Notes: generated by a model from the letters alone, not told the origin. 52,170 nucleotides of DNA from Ophiostoma sp. CBS 140.51 (GCA_029298735.1 JANSLP010000239.1:1-52170); one strand, 5' to 3'. Positions 1 through 11,135 are shown, counted from the first letter of the stretch. Translations and numbers: made by a program.

Positions 1-2055
1 TAAAGAGTTTATTATTATTATTAAACATATCCGTAACATTTACTACGCATATACATAATTTTTTTAAAACATTTAAAAATAAAACATTAACCTACTACTT
101 ATTTTATGCTTAATAAGCCATTATAAAGTACACGAAATTTTTTAGAAAATTTTGCTATATACGGTGAAGTATACAGTGTTGAAGTACAGTACACGTACTG
201 TGATCAAAAGGTTCTGTGTCGCGCCGAGGAGGTCCTGGAGGTCTGCCTCCGTCATTCGGGGGCCACTAAATCACTAAAGCCTTTAGGAAACAGCGACGCT
301 TGGCGTCTCGGCGCCACGAACGCTCATTTTGCACTGTAGGAAAGGCGAGAAAGAGTGACCAACGCTTTTTTTCTTGCTGTGAAAAACGTCACTTTCCGTA
401 ACACTAACTAAGCCAGGGCCACGACCAGCCGTACGCTAGCTAATACGCGTTCGAACCGTCGAACCAACTGCCAGAAATAGCAGCAATAAAAAGCCAGTCC
501 CCGCCGTCCCTTGCCGATTGCGACACGAGCGAGTACTTTGTGTACGAATACACACACGCAAACACATGCAAACGCGCCCACAATCCACTGAGACCCGTGC
601 CTTCCGTATGTCCCCAGCGGCTGAATCCTTCGATAAAGCACGGATAGGGAGGGAAAGCGCGACCGAGAATTGGGATACCTGAACCAAGGAAAGAAGAACC
701 GAACAGGAGGCATCGCAACAGAAAGAAAAACAAGGAAAGAGCTCCCTTGCCAGTACCACACAAAGGGAAAACGCCTGGAATAACGCCCTGCCACGCACCA
801 CTCTTTCGTACTCCAAACTCCTCCAGTACTCCAGCGATTCCCCCGTCTCCTCTTCCCCCCCACCCCTTTCAAAAAGGTGCGCCCGGTACCTGGCGGGTCC
901 CTGTTTCCCTTATCCGCTACAAGGATCAGCAACGTTTCGAGCCACAAGCTCCCGCCGGCTGCCTCTTCTCTTTTTCTGGGTTTGGTGGTGTTTTGGTGTT
1001 TGGTTCAGGAGGGAAAAGGGAAAGAGCGAGGGACACTCACTGCCCGACTGTATCTTCACTCAGCAAGCACCTGTAGAAGGAAGGTAGGACGGAAGGTGCA
1101 GGAAATGTGTAGGAAAGAGCAAGCAACGCAACAGGAGCAGGAACAGGGACAGCAAGAACGAACCAGGGAGTCAGAGGGAGAACCCAAAATCCATCAACTC
1201 GTAGCCTGCATTGACACTAAAACGTAAACCATCTCGAAACAACCAACAAACGACAAAAGAGACAACGACAAGCAGGCAAACGACGCGATCAAACAACAAA
1301 CAAAAGAAGCGCCAACAAAGCCGCCCCCCAAGTCCGAAAACAAAAAAGGGACTAAATCAAACAACAGTCGAAAAGCTGACAGCCGCACGCCGTTTCCTGC
1401 GCTCTACGAAGTACGAATCACAGCCGCAAAAGAAAAGGGAAGAAAAAAAACGAAATACAGCCCTGTGCCTGGGCGCAGCGACCGAAGGAGGTTCAAGTGA
1501 GGCTTGGTCGTGCCCATTTCAACTCCCTATTTCTCTTTTGGGTTCAGTGGCCCGGCGGGACGAATACGAACAAAACCACAACTCGAATTGTACGAAGAAA
1601 AAGAGAGAAGTGGGAAAATAGGAAATACGTCAAAAAGAGCATAGCTAGGAAAAGCGAAAAGGCTGGGCGTAAGCAGAGCACGTTTCTTCCAAGCTGTCCA
1701 ATTTCAGACGCTATTTCTCACTCGACGCCCCACGACGACAGATAGACGACAAACGACAGGCGACAGGCAACACGACAGGCCAGACAAACGACGTTGAGAA
1801 GAAACCGACCTGACGAGACAACCCAACGAGATAACGAGACAACGAAACAACGACAACCCCAGAGCTCCAACACGCGCCAGCCACCACCGTCGCCGCTCCT
1901 TAGCATGTTGCCGCCGCGCGCCGTCCTGTGCATTCGGCCGACCAGCGAACGCGGCCGGTAGAGGAAGGGCCTCGACGAAGAGGGCGAACGAACGGTCGAT
2001 CGAGCACGATAGAAGAGACGTATAGACGAGACGTCCACACACACACGACGACGCG
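1..2055. other. Intergenic DNA with no supported gene
   Basis: The first 230 bases are AT-rich and start with a short TTA-type repeat. The rest is mixed sequence whose open frames (up to about 180 codons on the minus strand, 408-947) are rich in Arg, Trp and Cys and show no domain. Bases about 1740-2050 directly precede the gene at 2056 and are rich in CGA/ACA-type repeats, so they are probably its leader and promoter. No RNA gene was seen. Confidence 0.6.
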
Positions 2056-3890
2056 ATGGAGACGAGGAGACACAACGAGCACAATGGGGAGGGGTCCAGC
2101 ACGGGAGGTTCCAGCACGACGAGCACGTCCAGAGGAAAGGCGGCCAGTCGAGGTCGAGGAAGCGCCCCCACAATGGACACGTCCACGGCCACGTCCACAT
2201 CCAAACCAACAATAGAGACCGTTGGCTCGCTGCTCGCCGAGATCGCCACAGCGCTACAGGACGCCCTGCGCATTTTGATGTTTGCCGACAAGCGCGGCTG
2301 GGGGCCGGACGAGTTTGAGCAGGTCCGCGCCGTCGAGGAGGCGCTCGACGAGGCCAAGCGCGACTTCCAGGCCATGGCCCCGCTCGTCAACGGCCAGTTC
2401 TACTACGAGAACGACCGGAGGCGTGAGTTCCGTCCCCTTCCTCTACAATTTTGAATACACCTACTAATGATGTAGCCGAATCTCTTGCCGAACTGGCCGC
2501 GTTGCGCGGCTACTTTGAAGACCACACACAACTCTTCCGCGACTGGATCCGATCGGGTGGCGCCATCAACGCTCTCTGGGTGCGCGATACGGTCCGCCTG
2601 CGCCGGCAGCTGCACCGCGCCCAGTGCCGCGCAGCTCGCCGCATCTTTAATGCCGAGCACGAGGCAGGCGATGGTAGCGGCAGTGGCGCGCGATGCTTGG
2701 GCGCATTTCTCGTGTATCGCCGGTATCGCGAGCAGGAAGAGCTTCGGAAACGGCAAGCAAGAGGCCAGACACAGGGCATGAGCAACAGCAGCAGCCAGAA
2801 CCGCAGCCAGCCCCAATCGATACCCAGCACACCAGCATGGAAACAGCAGCAATCACAACTACGAGCACGAGAGCAGCGGAGGTTTGTCGGCCAGGAGCGG
2901 TTCCGCGACCGGACAGGATACAACGATGTATACGGAAACGACACGATCAGCCTTGAGATGACACCACAAACACCAATAGCGGCCCCCCAGGGCTCAACCG
3001 CAAGTGCGAACCCGACCTCGACAAGGCCACTCCTCAAGTCAGCCATGAAGGCACCACAACAAACACCACCTACTTCAACAAGCGTACCCATACCAATACC
3101 AATATCAACATCTAATCCGACACCAATACCCACACCCTCCGCTTTCAACGCCTCTTTCGAGTCCGCACAAACCACCATCCCCCTTCACCCTGACGAACCT
3201 CCTTCTCCACCACCAAAACCGCCAACTCTCGAAGACCTCGTGCCATATTGCAACGCCGTCGGCACATTCGAACGCTTTGGCGACCACGACATTGCTTTTA
3301 TTTGCGACTATTGCGATGGCCACATTGTCTGGGAAGACATCCAGCGACTGCCCACAACGCGCATACCACCAGCCGCGATTTCGTCAAGCAACACACCCCT
3401 CTCCTCGTCCTCCACATCCACCTCCTATCTACCTTTCACCGCCCCGAAGACGAGTGCCTCATCACAAACAACACCACTGCCCACCTTTCGACGACCATCG
3501 CCACAGCTCTCGTCAACACCACAGTCGACGTCGTCCTTGCTGCTCTCACCACCACCCGACGGCGAGGGCGGCGAGGATGACTACCCCCGGTGGCAGGCGA
3601 TGACTGTGGCCAAGACCGACGCGAGTAACCAACGCACGGTTGTGTTTGCACCGCTGGCCATTGCCAACCACCTGGCGCCCATGACGGGTGACTGGGAAGC
3701 CCGCCTGTGGTGCCCGTACTGTGACGAGTATCTGTACTACGACAGTGCCGAGGGCGACCAGACCAAGTACGCACAAGACGAGCACGGTTTCCCGTCGCTG
3801 GCAGACTTTCAGCTGCACCTAGAGTGGCATCACACGGCGCTGCCTATACCAGCATTGCCGGCAGCATCGAATAATTGTGTGGTGATGTAG
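2056..3890 (+). CDS. Unrecognised Ser/Thr/Pro-rich protein with Cys pairs, C2H2-like tail and C-terminal CaaX box
   Basis: Two exons, 2056-2422 and 2476-3890, give 593 aa. The 53-nt intron has a GTGAGT donor, an ACTAATG branch and a TAG acceptor, and joining it keeps phase. Residues about 50-190 are helical and charged (SLLAEIATALQDALRIL, then FEDHTQLFRDWIRSGG). The middle (about 230-380) is low-complexity Ser/Thr/Pro/Gln. A first Cys pair lies at C399 and C402 (FICDYCDGHIVWED). A second unit has C535 and C538 (WCPYCDEYLYYD) followed by H570, H574 and H575, which resembles a C2H2 finger with wide spacing. The protein ends in CVVM (C590-M593), a canonical CaaX box of the farnesyl type. I do not recognise the family. 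The start is the first ATG of the frame, but an upstream exon cannot be excluded. It is convergent with the mL54 gene. Confidence 0.8.
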
Positions 3891-4353
3891 GGCGATGTAG
3901 GCTACGTTGACATTTGTTCGCCTTCTTTCTTCTATATTTGTTCTTTTCTTTATTCTCCATCTCTCTCATGATCATGACAGCGTATGAGCGACAGCATTCT
4001 TTGGTTACTGGATTTCGGGATATTTGGAAACCGTTTCTTTCTCTTTCTCATTCTCATTCTATTCTATTTTCAAATCATTTACGTTTATTTACTTGTCTTT
4101 TTTATGTACTCTTTCACGGCCTGAATCCTATGTTCAATGCCGGATGACTCCTTTGGCATCTGGTATCTCAATTCATTTACTTTGCTTCTCATTCACACCA
4201 TGTCGTCCACACGTAAACACAGTCTAACCAGTATGAAGGAATTTGTTCTTTTTACTCCAGATTCTATATAATCTTACAATGTACAATGTACGTGAATGTG
4301 CAGTTCCATGTCTTTTCTCCTTTTTGTCTTCTTCATCATCTCCCCCGACACAC
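3891..4353. other. Convergent 3' intergenic spacer
   Basis: This 463-bp gap lies between the convergent stops of the CaaX protein gene and the mL54 gene. It is T-rich on the plus strand (TTTCTTTCTCTTTCTCATTC-like runs near 4035-4075), as expected for overlapping 3' UTRs. No coding potential was seen. Confidence 0.6.
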
Positions 4354-5142
4354 CTACATCGACCGCAGGTAGTTGCTTTCCTTGATCTTGGCCCGCCGCT
4401 CCTTGCGCAGCGCCACCCGCAACTCCTTGCGCTTGCTCGCCGCCTCGAGTGTATCCTCCAAAAGTGTTGCCTCTTTGGCGTCCTTGCCCTCCACACCCAC
4501 CGGCAGGTTCAGCGTCTGGTGCTGCAGCGGGATCTTGGGCGCCAACGCCGACAGGTCGCCCGACTCGAAAATCTTGGCCTCCATCTCGCGCTGCCGCTTC
4601 AGCGCCATTCTCCGCTGCTTTTTACTTTTGGCTGCGCACGTCAGTAGGAGTTTCTAATTGAGTGTGTATGCAGTATTCAAATTGTATGCACATGTGCGTG
4701 CTGTTTGCATTGTGGACTTACAAAACTCATCACCTGCATCGGCATCTTCCGTGGCTGTGACCTTCTTCATGACATCCAGACAGTTCCAGAGCCAGGCCGG
4801 GTACTCTTCGTCGCGCTTGGCGACGGGGTCGGTGCGGCCCTTGGTGTAGTTGAGGCCGACGAGGACCGTACCCTCGGGGCAAGACGAAACAATGGCCGGA
4901 GTAGCGCCCTCGCCCTCCTCGGCTGCTGGTGTTGCTGCGGCGGCATCTTGTGATGGTGAGTCGGCGGGTGCGGCAGCGTTTCTAGAAGCGGAGGAGGTCG
5001 AGAAGAAGGAGGGAGAGGAGGGGGAAGGGCGTAATGAAGAGGCGAAAGCAGTCCGTGATGTGATGGAAGAAGAACGAGGAACGGCCGAAGCCACTGCTCG
5101 CCGCAGCAGAGCAGTCCGGCAGACGTTCATTGTGCTGGCCAT
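4354..5142 (-). CDS. MRPL37: Mitochondrial large ribosomal subunit protein mL54 (MRPL37)
   Basis: Two exons, 4722-5142 and 4354-4631 on the minus strand, give 232 aa. The 90-nt intron has a GTAAGT donor, a TACTGAC branch and a GCGCAG acceptor, and the join reads DEFSKSKKQRRMALKRQ. The N-terminus (about 1-40) is rich in Ser, Arg and Ala without acidic residues, as in a mitochondrial presequence. The core has GTVLVGLNYTKGRTDP and EYPAWLWNCLD, the hallmark YPxWLW motif of mL54. The C-terminus RRAKIKESNYLRSM is the typical family ending. The protein is a structural component of the mitoribosome large subunit in the matrix. The Ala/Glu-rich linker at about 55-85 is probably lineage-specific. Confidence 0.93.
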
Positions 5143-6076
5143 TGGTGTGTGTGGTATGGTCGAAGAGTATTGTCAGCTCTAAAGCTGTTTGTCGTCGTCG
5201 TGCGTCGGTCGTTCGTCGTTGCTCGTAGCCCGTCGTCGTCGCCTTCGACTTTCGTCCTTTGGTCGCACGACTAGAGTCTCGCGAAGAAAGCTCTTTTCTG
5301 TCCACAGGCCCCACAGTTTTTTTCAGTAGGGGTCGAATGGGCCTGGTCGCCTGTATTTTTCGGCGTTAGCCGCCTCCTGCCACCAGCAACCAGATCATAG
5401 CCTTGTGTCGCACGTGACCAGACAAAGCTGGGTGAGTCCAGACATTCACTACATGCTACCAGGTCGACGCAAAGAGTGGTCGAAAACGCTTTCAAATTAG
5501 CAATTGGCTTCTTTTACTATATCTGATTCATATTAACCAGCTTTTACCTCTTTCTCAAGACCTCCGGGGTGCCCACGCGCCTCGTCGTAACTCCCACCAA
5601 TTCACACACAAAAAGTGGACCAATCAGGTTCGCGCTGTTTCTGGGGAGGTCATCTGGGGCAGCTTTTTCTGAGCAAGGGGAGCTGTCGACTATGGTTCAT
5701 AGTGACATCCAAAAGGTCAACATTGAGACAGATGAACACATTCAAACACACGTAAAACTCGTTTTCTGGCTCTTTTGCTTTCAAAAATTGCATTTAACAC
5801 AGAAGATATGTACATTGGGTTCTGGTGGCGGGGCCATTACCCTCGCCAGCAGCCCTTTTTCCCCTCCTCAAATCGCTCTATCTCGTTCCATCAATGCCTT
5901 ATGCCAGATACCCGGGTCTGTAGAGAGAGAGAGTCGCATGCCGTCGTAGTTTCAGATCGTTTGCTGGCCCTCTTATCTCCCGGGTCGAATTGTGTGTTCG
6001 TCGTGGCCCCGTGGTGTCGCTTTCCAATGGGCCTCCGTCATCCGCGAGTCTCCGTTTCTTCCGGTCTGCCGTCCGT
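5143..6076. other. Intergenic: mL54 promoter side and 3' side of complex I gene
   Basis: Both flanking genes are on the minus strand. Bases 5143-5300 carry GTC/CGT-rich sequence that is probably the mL54 leader. A CCAAT motif (GGACCAATCAGG) lies near 5618 and could be a HAP-complex site, which would suit a mitochondrial gene, but this is inference. Short open frames here show no family features. Confidence 0.5.
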
Positions 6077-6451
6077 CTATTGCTTGTTCTCAAAGTAGTT
6101 TTGCTGTTCAAACAGGTAGCCCTTGACTCTGGCCGTCTTAAGCAGCTGCAGATACCGTTCTGTCAATGTTAGCTGCTGTCGTCCTACATCGTCACCCTCA
6201 TCTGATATCGCGGGACTAGACTCACCTCTCAGATGGCCGCATTTCTCCAGATGGTTGACACCCTCCCGGTAGTAGCATTTGCTCATCTCCTCCCGCACCA
6301 GCCGGCCCATCATCACCTGCACCCACTGCTCGCGGATGATGGCATCCTGCGCCTGCTTTAAGCGCTTGGTGTCGTCGTAATCGACGCCGTCAAAAGTCGG
6401 CGGCACGGTCGGCTTCTTGGCCAGGAACGAGGCCGACTCGGGAGTCGGCAT
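6077..6451 (-). CDS. nuo-12.3: NADH:ubiquinone oxidoreductase 12.3 kDa subunit (NDUFB10/PDSW family)
   Basis: Two exons, 6226-6451 and 6077-6159 on the minus strand, give 102 aa. The start MPTPESASFLAKKPTVPPTF, the central DDTKRLKQAQDAIIREQWV and the segment KCYYREGVNHLEKCGHL match the fungal 12.3 kDa complex I accessory subunit as I know it. The paired Cys around REGVNHLEK agree with the family pattern. The 66-nt intron (6160-6225) has GTGAGT, a CTAAC branch and a GACAG acceptor, and splicing gives CGHLRERYLQLL without a gap. The intron is a multiple of three and has no stop, so the unspliced frame also stays open with 22 extra residues. The protein belongs to the membrane arm of respiratory complex I. 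The gene is divergent from the Gar2-like gene. Confidence 0.93.
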   Translation of the reverse strand: MPTPESASFLAKKPTVPPTFDGVDYDDTKRLKQAQDAIIREQWVQVMMGRLVREEMSKCYYREGVNHLEKCGHLRGESSPAISDEGDDVGRQQLTLTERYLQLLKTARVKGYLFEQQNYFENKQ

Positions 6452-7059
6452 TGTGAGAGTGGAGGGGGTAGATGGATGTTCGAGGCGATAAGAGGAAGAG
6501 TGTGTCGTGACGTCGTGTGTCGGTCGACCGCGTGCGTTGAGAGGTGGTGATAGTTTCTAGAAGTCAGTCGAGTTCGAGGTCCCACGGCTCTACGGATTAC
6601 GGGCCAAACGCAAACGCTACACAAAAGGCGAATAGCGGGCGCTGCAAAGCAAAAAGTAGCTGCCTTGAATTCCAGGCTGCACTTTACAATTAGGATCCAC
6701 TTTTCTCTTTGTCAACTCTTTTGCTCTTTCCATCCTCCCATCCTCTCTCTCACCGCCTGGACCCACTTATGCAATGGTAAGTGTCCGACCAACCACGCTA
6801 ATTTTTTTGCAGAGAATTTTGCCGCGCAAAAAAAAAGTTTTGCTGGATGGTCCCTGGCAGCAGGCAAAGAGACCCAAAAGACAAGGAAGGCTCGCTCCTT
6901 CCCATTTCCCATATAACATCCTACCTTTTTCTCTCTCTTTATCTGCACGTCTTCTCTTTCCCTCTTTCCTCTCTCTCCAACATTTTTTTTCACATCCTTT
7001 CCCTTCCCATTCATCTATACCCTTTCTCTTTACATCCCCCCCCAACACACACATTCACA
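6452..7059. promoter_or_regulatory. Shared divergent promoter region, complex I subunit / Gar2-like gene
   Basis: These 608 bp separate two divergent starts. The Gar2 side (about 6915-7056) is a strong pyrimidine tract on the plus strand (CTTTTTCTCTCTCTTTATC, CCTCTCTCTCC), typical of highly expressed fungal genes, ending in CATTCACA just before the ATG. An ATG at 6774 opens a 155-codon frame overlapping the Gar2 start, and would be a uORF only if transcription began upstream of it. No TATA box is clear. Confidence 0.5.
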
Positions 7060-8552
7060 ATGGGCAAGTCAAAGGACACCAAGGTCAAGGCTGTTGCCGA
7101 CCCCATCAAGAGCGTCAAGAGCGGCGGCGTCACCAAGCCGTCCAAGACCTCGGACGCCAAGTCCAAGAAGATTGCAAAGGACGTTGCCGCCAAGGCCGTC
7201 AACGGCAAGAAGGAGAAGAAGGCCAAGAAGGTCGAGTCTGAGAGCGAGTCTGACAGCGACGACTCTGACAGCTCTGCCTCGTCCGGCCCGGACTCGGACT
7301 CTGAGTCGGAGTCTGAGGCTGAGGAGAAGCCCGTTGCCAAGGCCAACGGCAAGAAGGCCGCCAAGAAGGAGGAGTCTGAGTCTGAGAGCGACAGCGACTC
7401 TGACTCTGACTCTGACTCCGACTCTGACGAGGAGGAGGAGGAGAAGCCCAAGGCCGAGAAGAAGGAGACCAAGGCTGAGGTACGTTGACACTCTACGAAC
7501 AAAACACGCATACACTTGAATTCAATTTACTAACTCCTGGTGTAGTCCGACTCTGAGTCTGGCTCGGACTCCGACTCCGACTCTGACGACTCGTCTGACT
7601 CTGACTCCGACTCCGAGGAGAAGACTGAGGAGCCCTCCAAGAAGCGCAAGGCCGACGACGAGGAGCCTGCTGCTGCCAAGAAGGCCAAGACCGACGAGGT
7701 CGAGGCTGAGGCTGGTGAAGGTGAGGCCGCCGAGCCCGAGCAGGGTAGCACCCTGTTCGCCGGCAACCTGGGCTGGAAGGTCGACGACAACCTGCTGTAT
7801 GAGGAGTTCAAGGTCTGCGAGGGTCTTGTCTCCGCCCGCGTCATCACTGACCGTGAGCAGCAGCGCTCGCGCGGCTTCGGTTACGTCGACTTTGACTCGG
7901 CCGCCAACGCTAAGGCTGCGTTTGAGAAGATGCAGGGCTACTTCATCGAGGGCCGTGAGCTCAAGCTCGACTTCTCCACTGCCCGCCCCAAGAACAACGA
8001 CGGCCCCAACGGCGGCGCTGCCGACCGTGCCAAGAAGTACGGCGACACCATCTCCCCCGAGAGCGACACCCTCTTCGTCGGCAACCTGCCCTTCCACGCC
8101 GACGAGGACACCGTCTCCGCCTTCTTCTCCGATGTCGCCAACGTCAAGTCTCTGCGTCTGCCCACTGATATGTAAGTCTTTTTTCCCTCCAACTATTCTA
8201 ATGCTACGCATACTGACTGTACAGGGAATCTGGCCGCCCCAAGGGTTTCGGCTACGTCTCGTTCTACTCGCTCGAGGATGCCAAGAAGGCTTTCGAGCAG
8301 CTCAACGGCCAGGACTGCGCCGGCCGTAACGTCCGTCTGGACTACTCTACCCCCAAGCCCCGCAACGACTTCGGTGGCGGACGCGGTGGTGGTGGCGGCT
8401 TCGGCGGCCGTGGTGGTGGCCGTGGCGGTGGCCGCGGTGGCTTCGGCGACCGTGGTGGCCGTGGTGGCTTCGGTGGTCGCGGTGGTGGCCGTGGTGGTTT
8501 CGGTGCCAGCCGCGGTGGCGGTGGTTTCCAGGGCAAGAAGACGACCTTCTAA
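7060..8552 (+). CDS. NSR1: Nucleolin-like RNA-binding protein (Gar2/Nsr1 family)
   Basis: Three exons, 7060-7479, 7546-8171 and 8225-8552, give 457 aa. The introns of 66 and 53 nt have GTACGT/GTAAGT donors and TACTAAC/TACTGAC branches, and phase is kept. Residues 1-65 are Lys-rich. Residues about 65-190 are long Ser-Asp/Ser-Glu runs, likely casein kinase 2 targets, broken by Lys-rich nuclear-localisation-type blocks (KKRKADD). RRM1 starts near residue 208 (TLFAGNLGW, RGFGYVDF) and RRM2 near 315 (TLFVGNLPF, KGFGYVSF). The tail from about 400 is a Gly/Arg-rich RGG domain ending GKKTTF. This architecture is that of yeast Nsr1 and fission yeast Gar2, nucleolar factors for pre-rRNA processing and small-subunit production. 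The ATG at 7060 was chosen over the in-frame 6847 start because the upstream extension is translated pyrimidine tract. Confidence 0.95.
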
Positions 8553-10437
8553 ATGTAGAAAGGCGGCGACAACACACGACTTTCTTCTTGACCGCACTCT
8601 CTTTTCACTTTCTTCTTTTGGCGGCATGGCGGCTTAATTTTCCCGAGGGATCGTTCGGTTTTCTGCGCGTACACATATGTTGGTATTGGCTAGGTTGGCT
8701 GTCGGTCTAGTTTCGTGCCTTCTCTTCTCCGGAAGATACTGCACAAGGAGCTAGAGGCTCGTGAGAGAGGGCTCCCTGGGCATCCTTTTGGATACCCCAG
8801 GAAGCCTCGATGCAACTGAGGGCTCGATCCGAAACTTCTGTGGGGCTTTGAATTCGTTTCCATTTTTTCCCATCCTCGTTGGATGGCGGACTAAGAAACA
8901 CGATGATGAACCTGATGACCGGTTTGGTTTGGCTCTGCTTTTGATGGCTCTGCTGGCTCTATTGCTACCGAGGAAAGAAGAAAAGAAAAGAAACTGAGAC
9001 AAGCTCGTCGGGGAGGGAGTGAGGCTGGTCCACGCCAGTTTTCCTTCCTCTCCAAAATGAGGGGACGGTGCCACGATTAGTACAACAAAATTTGGTGATG
9101 GGTTCGGTTCATATGGTTTCATTTTCTTTCTTATCTTTGGGAGCAATATTTTTTTCGTTTTTCTTCTTCATTGCTACTTGTTACGTGTGCTTTCTTCTGT
9201 GGGCTTACTTGTCATGAAAAACTATCACTGCACACCGGGGGTTTCTCCTGAGGGCTCTTCCATCCGTCTTCCACGTACCTGTTATGTGGAGGGAGGATGT
9301 GTTATTAAAAAAGTTACTTCTTTTTGTTACCAAACTGGGATCGGTTACAACTGTTCCGGGGCATTGCAGTCTGGTCTATTGATCGGGTCTGCCAGGGGCG
9401 ATTGAGGAGGACTGTGGCGAGATGTGTACCATATCTTGTTACAACTCCACATCCGCTCTCAACATCGTGGGCTGGCAAGGCAAAAGTGGGATTTACAAAA
9501 AGAAAGACTGTCGCCGGTCTTTTCTTCGAGTCGATTTTACCTGTCGCGCTGGTAAGTACACAAATGCAACCAAAAAGAAAGAAAGAGAAACTCTTTTCTC
9601 TCGCCCTCTTCCCCTCTCCCCTGATACCCCCTCTCCTCCTCCCCTTCGACACCGTAATACACTATGATAGAAAAAAACCATACCACAGAGACGCTTTGGC
9701 GTTCAGGTTATATATAAAAGTTGATTATTATTTATTTGAAAAAAATTTCTCATGTACTATGCCTTGTAACTGTTTTTTGTTCAATGTCTGCTTGCCCAAG
9801 GCTGTGTGTAGAAACAGTGTTGAATGTGGTACTGTTGACAGCGACAGCCTTGCCTTATTTATTAGCCTTGCTCGACCAGCCTTGTTTACCGGTGCATTGG
9901 TACCGTCCGCTCTACGCAAACAAGACCGTTAAAAGCGTACCGCCGCCTAGTTTCTCTCTTCTTTTCGTACAAAATAAATTTCATCTTTGGGACGAAACAT
10001 CTCTCCCTGTGATCTTAATTCAATTTTTATTAAAAAAAAAGTAAAATGGAAAGTGCAAAAATCAGAAGTGCAAAAAAGCATCTACATATACGAGGAGACA
10101 AAATACACCCATACCCTGTTGGAAACTGCACATTTATTTCAACGGAGCTCATACTGTCTGTTAGGACTCTACACCGCCATGACAGAGAACAAGAGGAGGG
10201 ATATATATGTCTCCAGGCAGGGGCCTCCTCAAACACACAGAAACAAACAGTCAACAATACTTCAACCGCATCCTAACAATCAAAACAATCTACGAGCCGC
10301 AGGTATGCTCAACGTCGACTCGTAGACGGACGACCATATCCTCACAGAAGTTGCAAGATGAGTAAGATAGACGGGCGAAAATCTATAACAAGCGACGCAG
10401 TGACGCAGGGCTGATATGTTTTGTTTATTTGATGTAG
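8553..10437. other. Gene-poor spacer downstream of the Gar2-like gene
   Basis: Bases 8553-8750 are probably 3' UTR. Open frames up to 202 codons (9324-9932, plus) show no recognisable domain or favourable codon use. A frame at about 10060-10322 (plus) reads somewhat like protein (YIYEETKYTHTLLETAHLF) and is then interrupted by six stops within about 30 codons. It may belong to the relic at 10438 but this cannot be settled by eye. Confidence 0.45.
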
Positions 10438-10666
10438 AACGGTGAGAGTGAAGTGCGGTTCTATTTTGAAAACAAGGACAATTCAACCTGCGCCGTCACA
10501 GTGGACAACAGAAATCTAGGTGCCATCTTGCTCAACGCGGACTGGGATGAGCTTGCCGCCCGGTCTATGGGTGATGGCCATCACTGACTTCAAGGGACTC
10601 TGGTTTTATACGAGTGACATTCCCAGGCGGTATATCAATAAAGTGGATGATATTCCGCAGACATGA
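10438..10666 (+). pseudogene. Possible coding relic with a frameshift
   Basis: After a possible TAG acceptor at 10437, a frame runs for 49 codons with protein-like content: SEVRFYFENKDNSTCAV, then RNLGAILLNADWDELAARS, stopping at 10585. Shifting one frame at about 10571 continues for 31 codons (VMAITDFKGLWFYTSDIPRR) to a stop at 10664. Alternating acidic, aromatic and hydrophobic residues suggest a decayed coding exon carrying one indel. I recognise no family. It could be chance, since each open piece is short. Confidence 0.3.
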
Positions 10667-10759
10667 AAATTAGAGAAAGCACACTCAGATCAACTAAGAA
10701 TACGAAATCATTCATTAAATAAGAAAGCAGCTCCAATACATTCTCACTGATCCATTGTT

Positions 10760-11135
10760 TTATTTGCCTCCCAACAACATGCCTCGTCCAGCCAGGCTGC
10801 TATTTTGTGTTCCCCCATCTAACAAGGAGGTAAGCGTGACCTCTAGAGCCTCGACAGTGATTGGCTCGTCGACGAGGTCACATTCGAACTGTCTTTCGGG
10901 CACACCACCACTGACATAATAAGGGAGATTTACTCATTTTATCATCCAGTGCTCCGTAAGGTCAACTGGTATTTGTCTAAAGTTTTTGTGTACTTTACGC
11001 GTTCGCGTCTTTGGTCTGATCTGACTGCACACGATCTGGTACTTGGTATCTCGGTCGACGTCCTCTTGTTCAGGCTACCATTAGGCGAGGCCGTTGAACT
11101 TTGTGCCAGTCGTAGTAACAACCTGACTTTGAGTA
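10760..11135 (-). pseudogene. Possible degraded coding segment on the minus strand
   Basis: One minus-strand frame from about 11130 down to a stop at 10760 reads like protein over about 120 codons but is broken by in-frame TAA (11081-11083), TAG (11075-11077) and TGA (10934-10936). Readable blocks are PEQEDVDRDTKYQIVCSQIR, KNFRQIPVDLTEHWMIK, and YYVSGGVPERQFECDLVDEP followed by ITVEALEVTLTSLLDGG. A +1 shift near 11103 joins it to another block upstream (NAPGLMVPDVRVYSKSG, about 11115-11215). All stops could come from Gln or Arg codons by C-to-T change, which is weak evidence because that holds for every stop. No family is recognised. Confidence 0.27.

Noticed and set aside
408..947. 179-codon minus-strand open frame
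   Set aside because: Arg/Trp/Cys/Phe-rich, no recognisable domain, and overlapped by equally long frames in other phases.
6777..6812. A 36-nt candidate intron in the GAR2 upstream region with GTAAGT, GCTAAT and TTTTTTTGCAG
   Set aside because: All three signals are good but 36 nt is below the usual minimum for fungal introns, and the site probably lies upstream of the transcription start.
6847..7059. 71-codon in-frame N-terminal extension of the Gar2-like protein
   Set aside because: It translates the CT-rich leader into Leu/Ser/Phe/Pro runs; MGKSKDTK at 7060 is the expected family-type start.
8901..8994. C/D snoRNA-like boxes (GATGATGA and a CTGA about 85 nt later) downstream of GAR2
   Set aside because: A second CTGA follows the C box at once, no terminal stem is visible and the site is in a probable 3' UTR.
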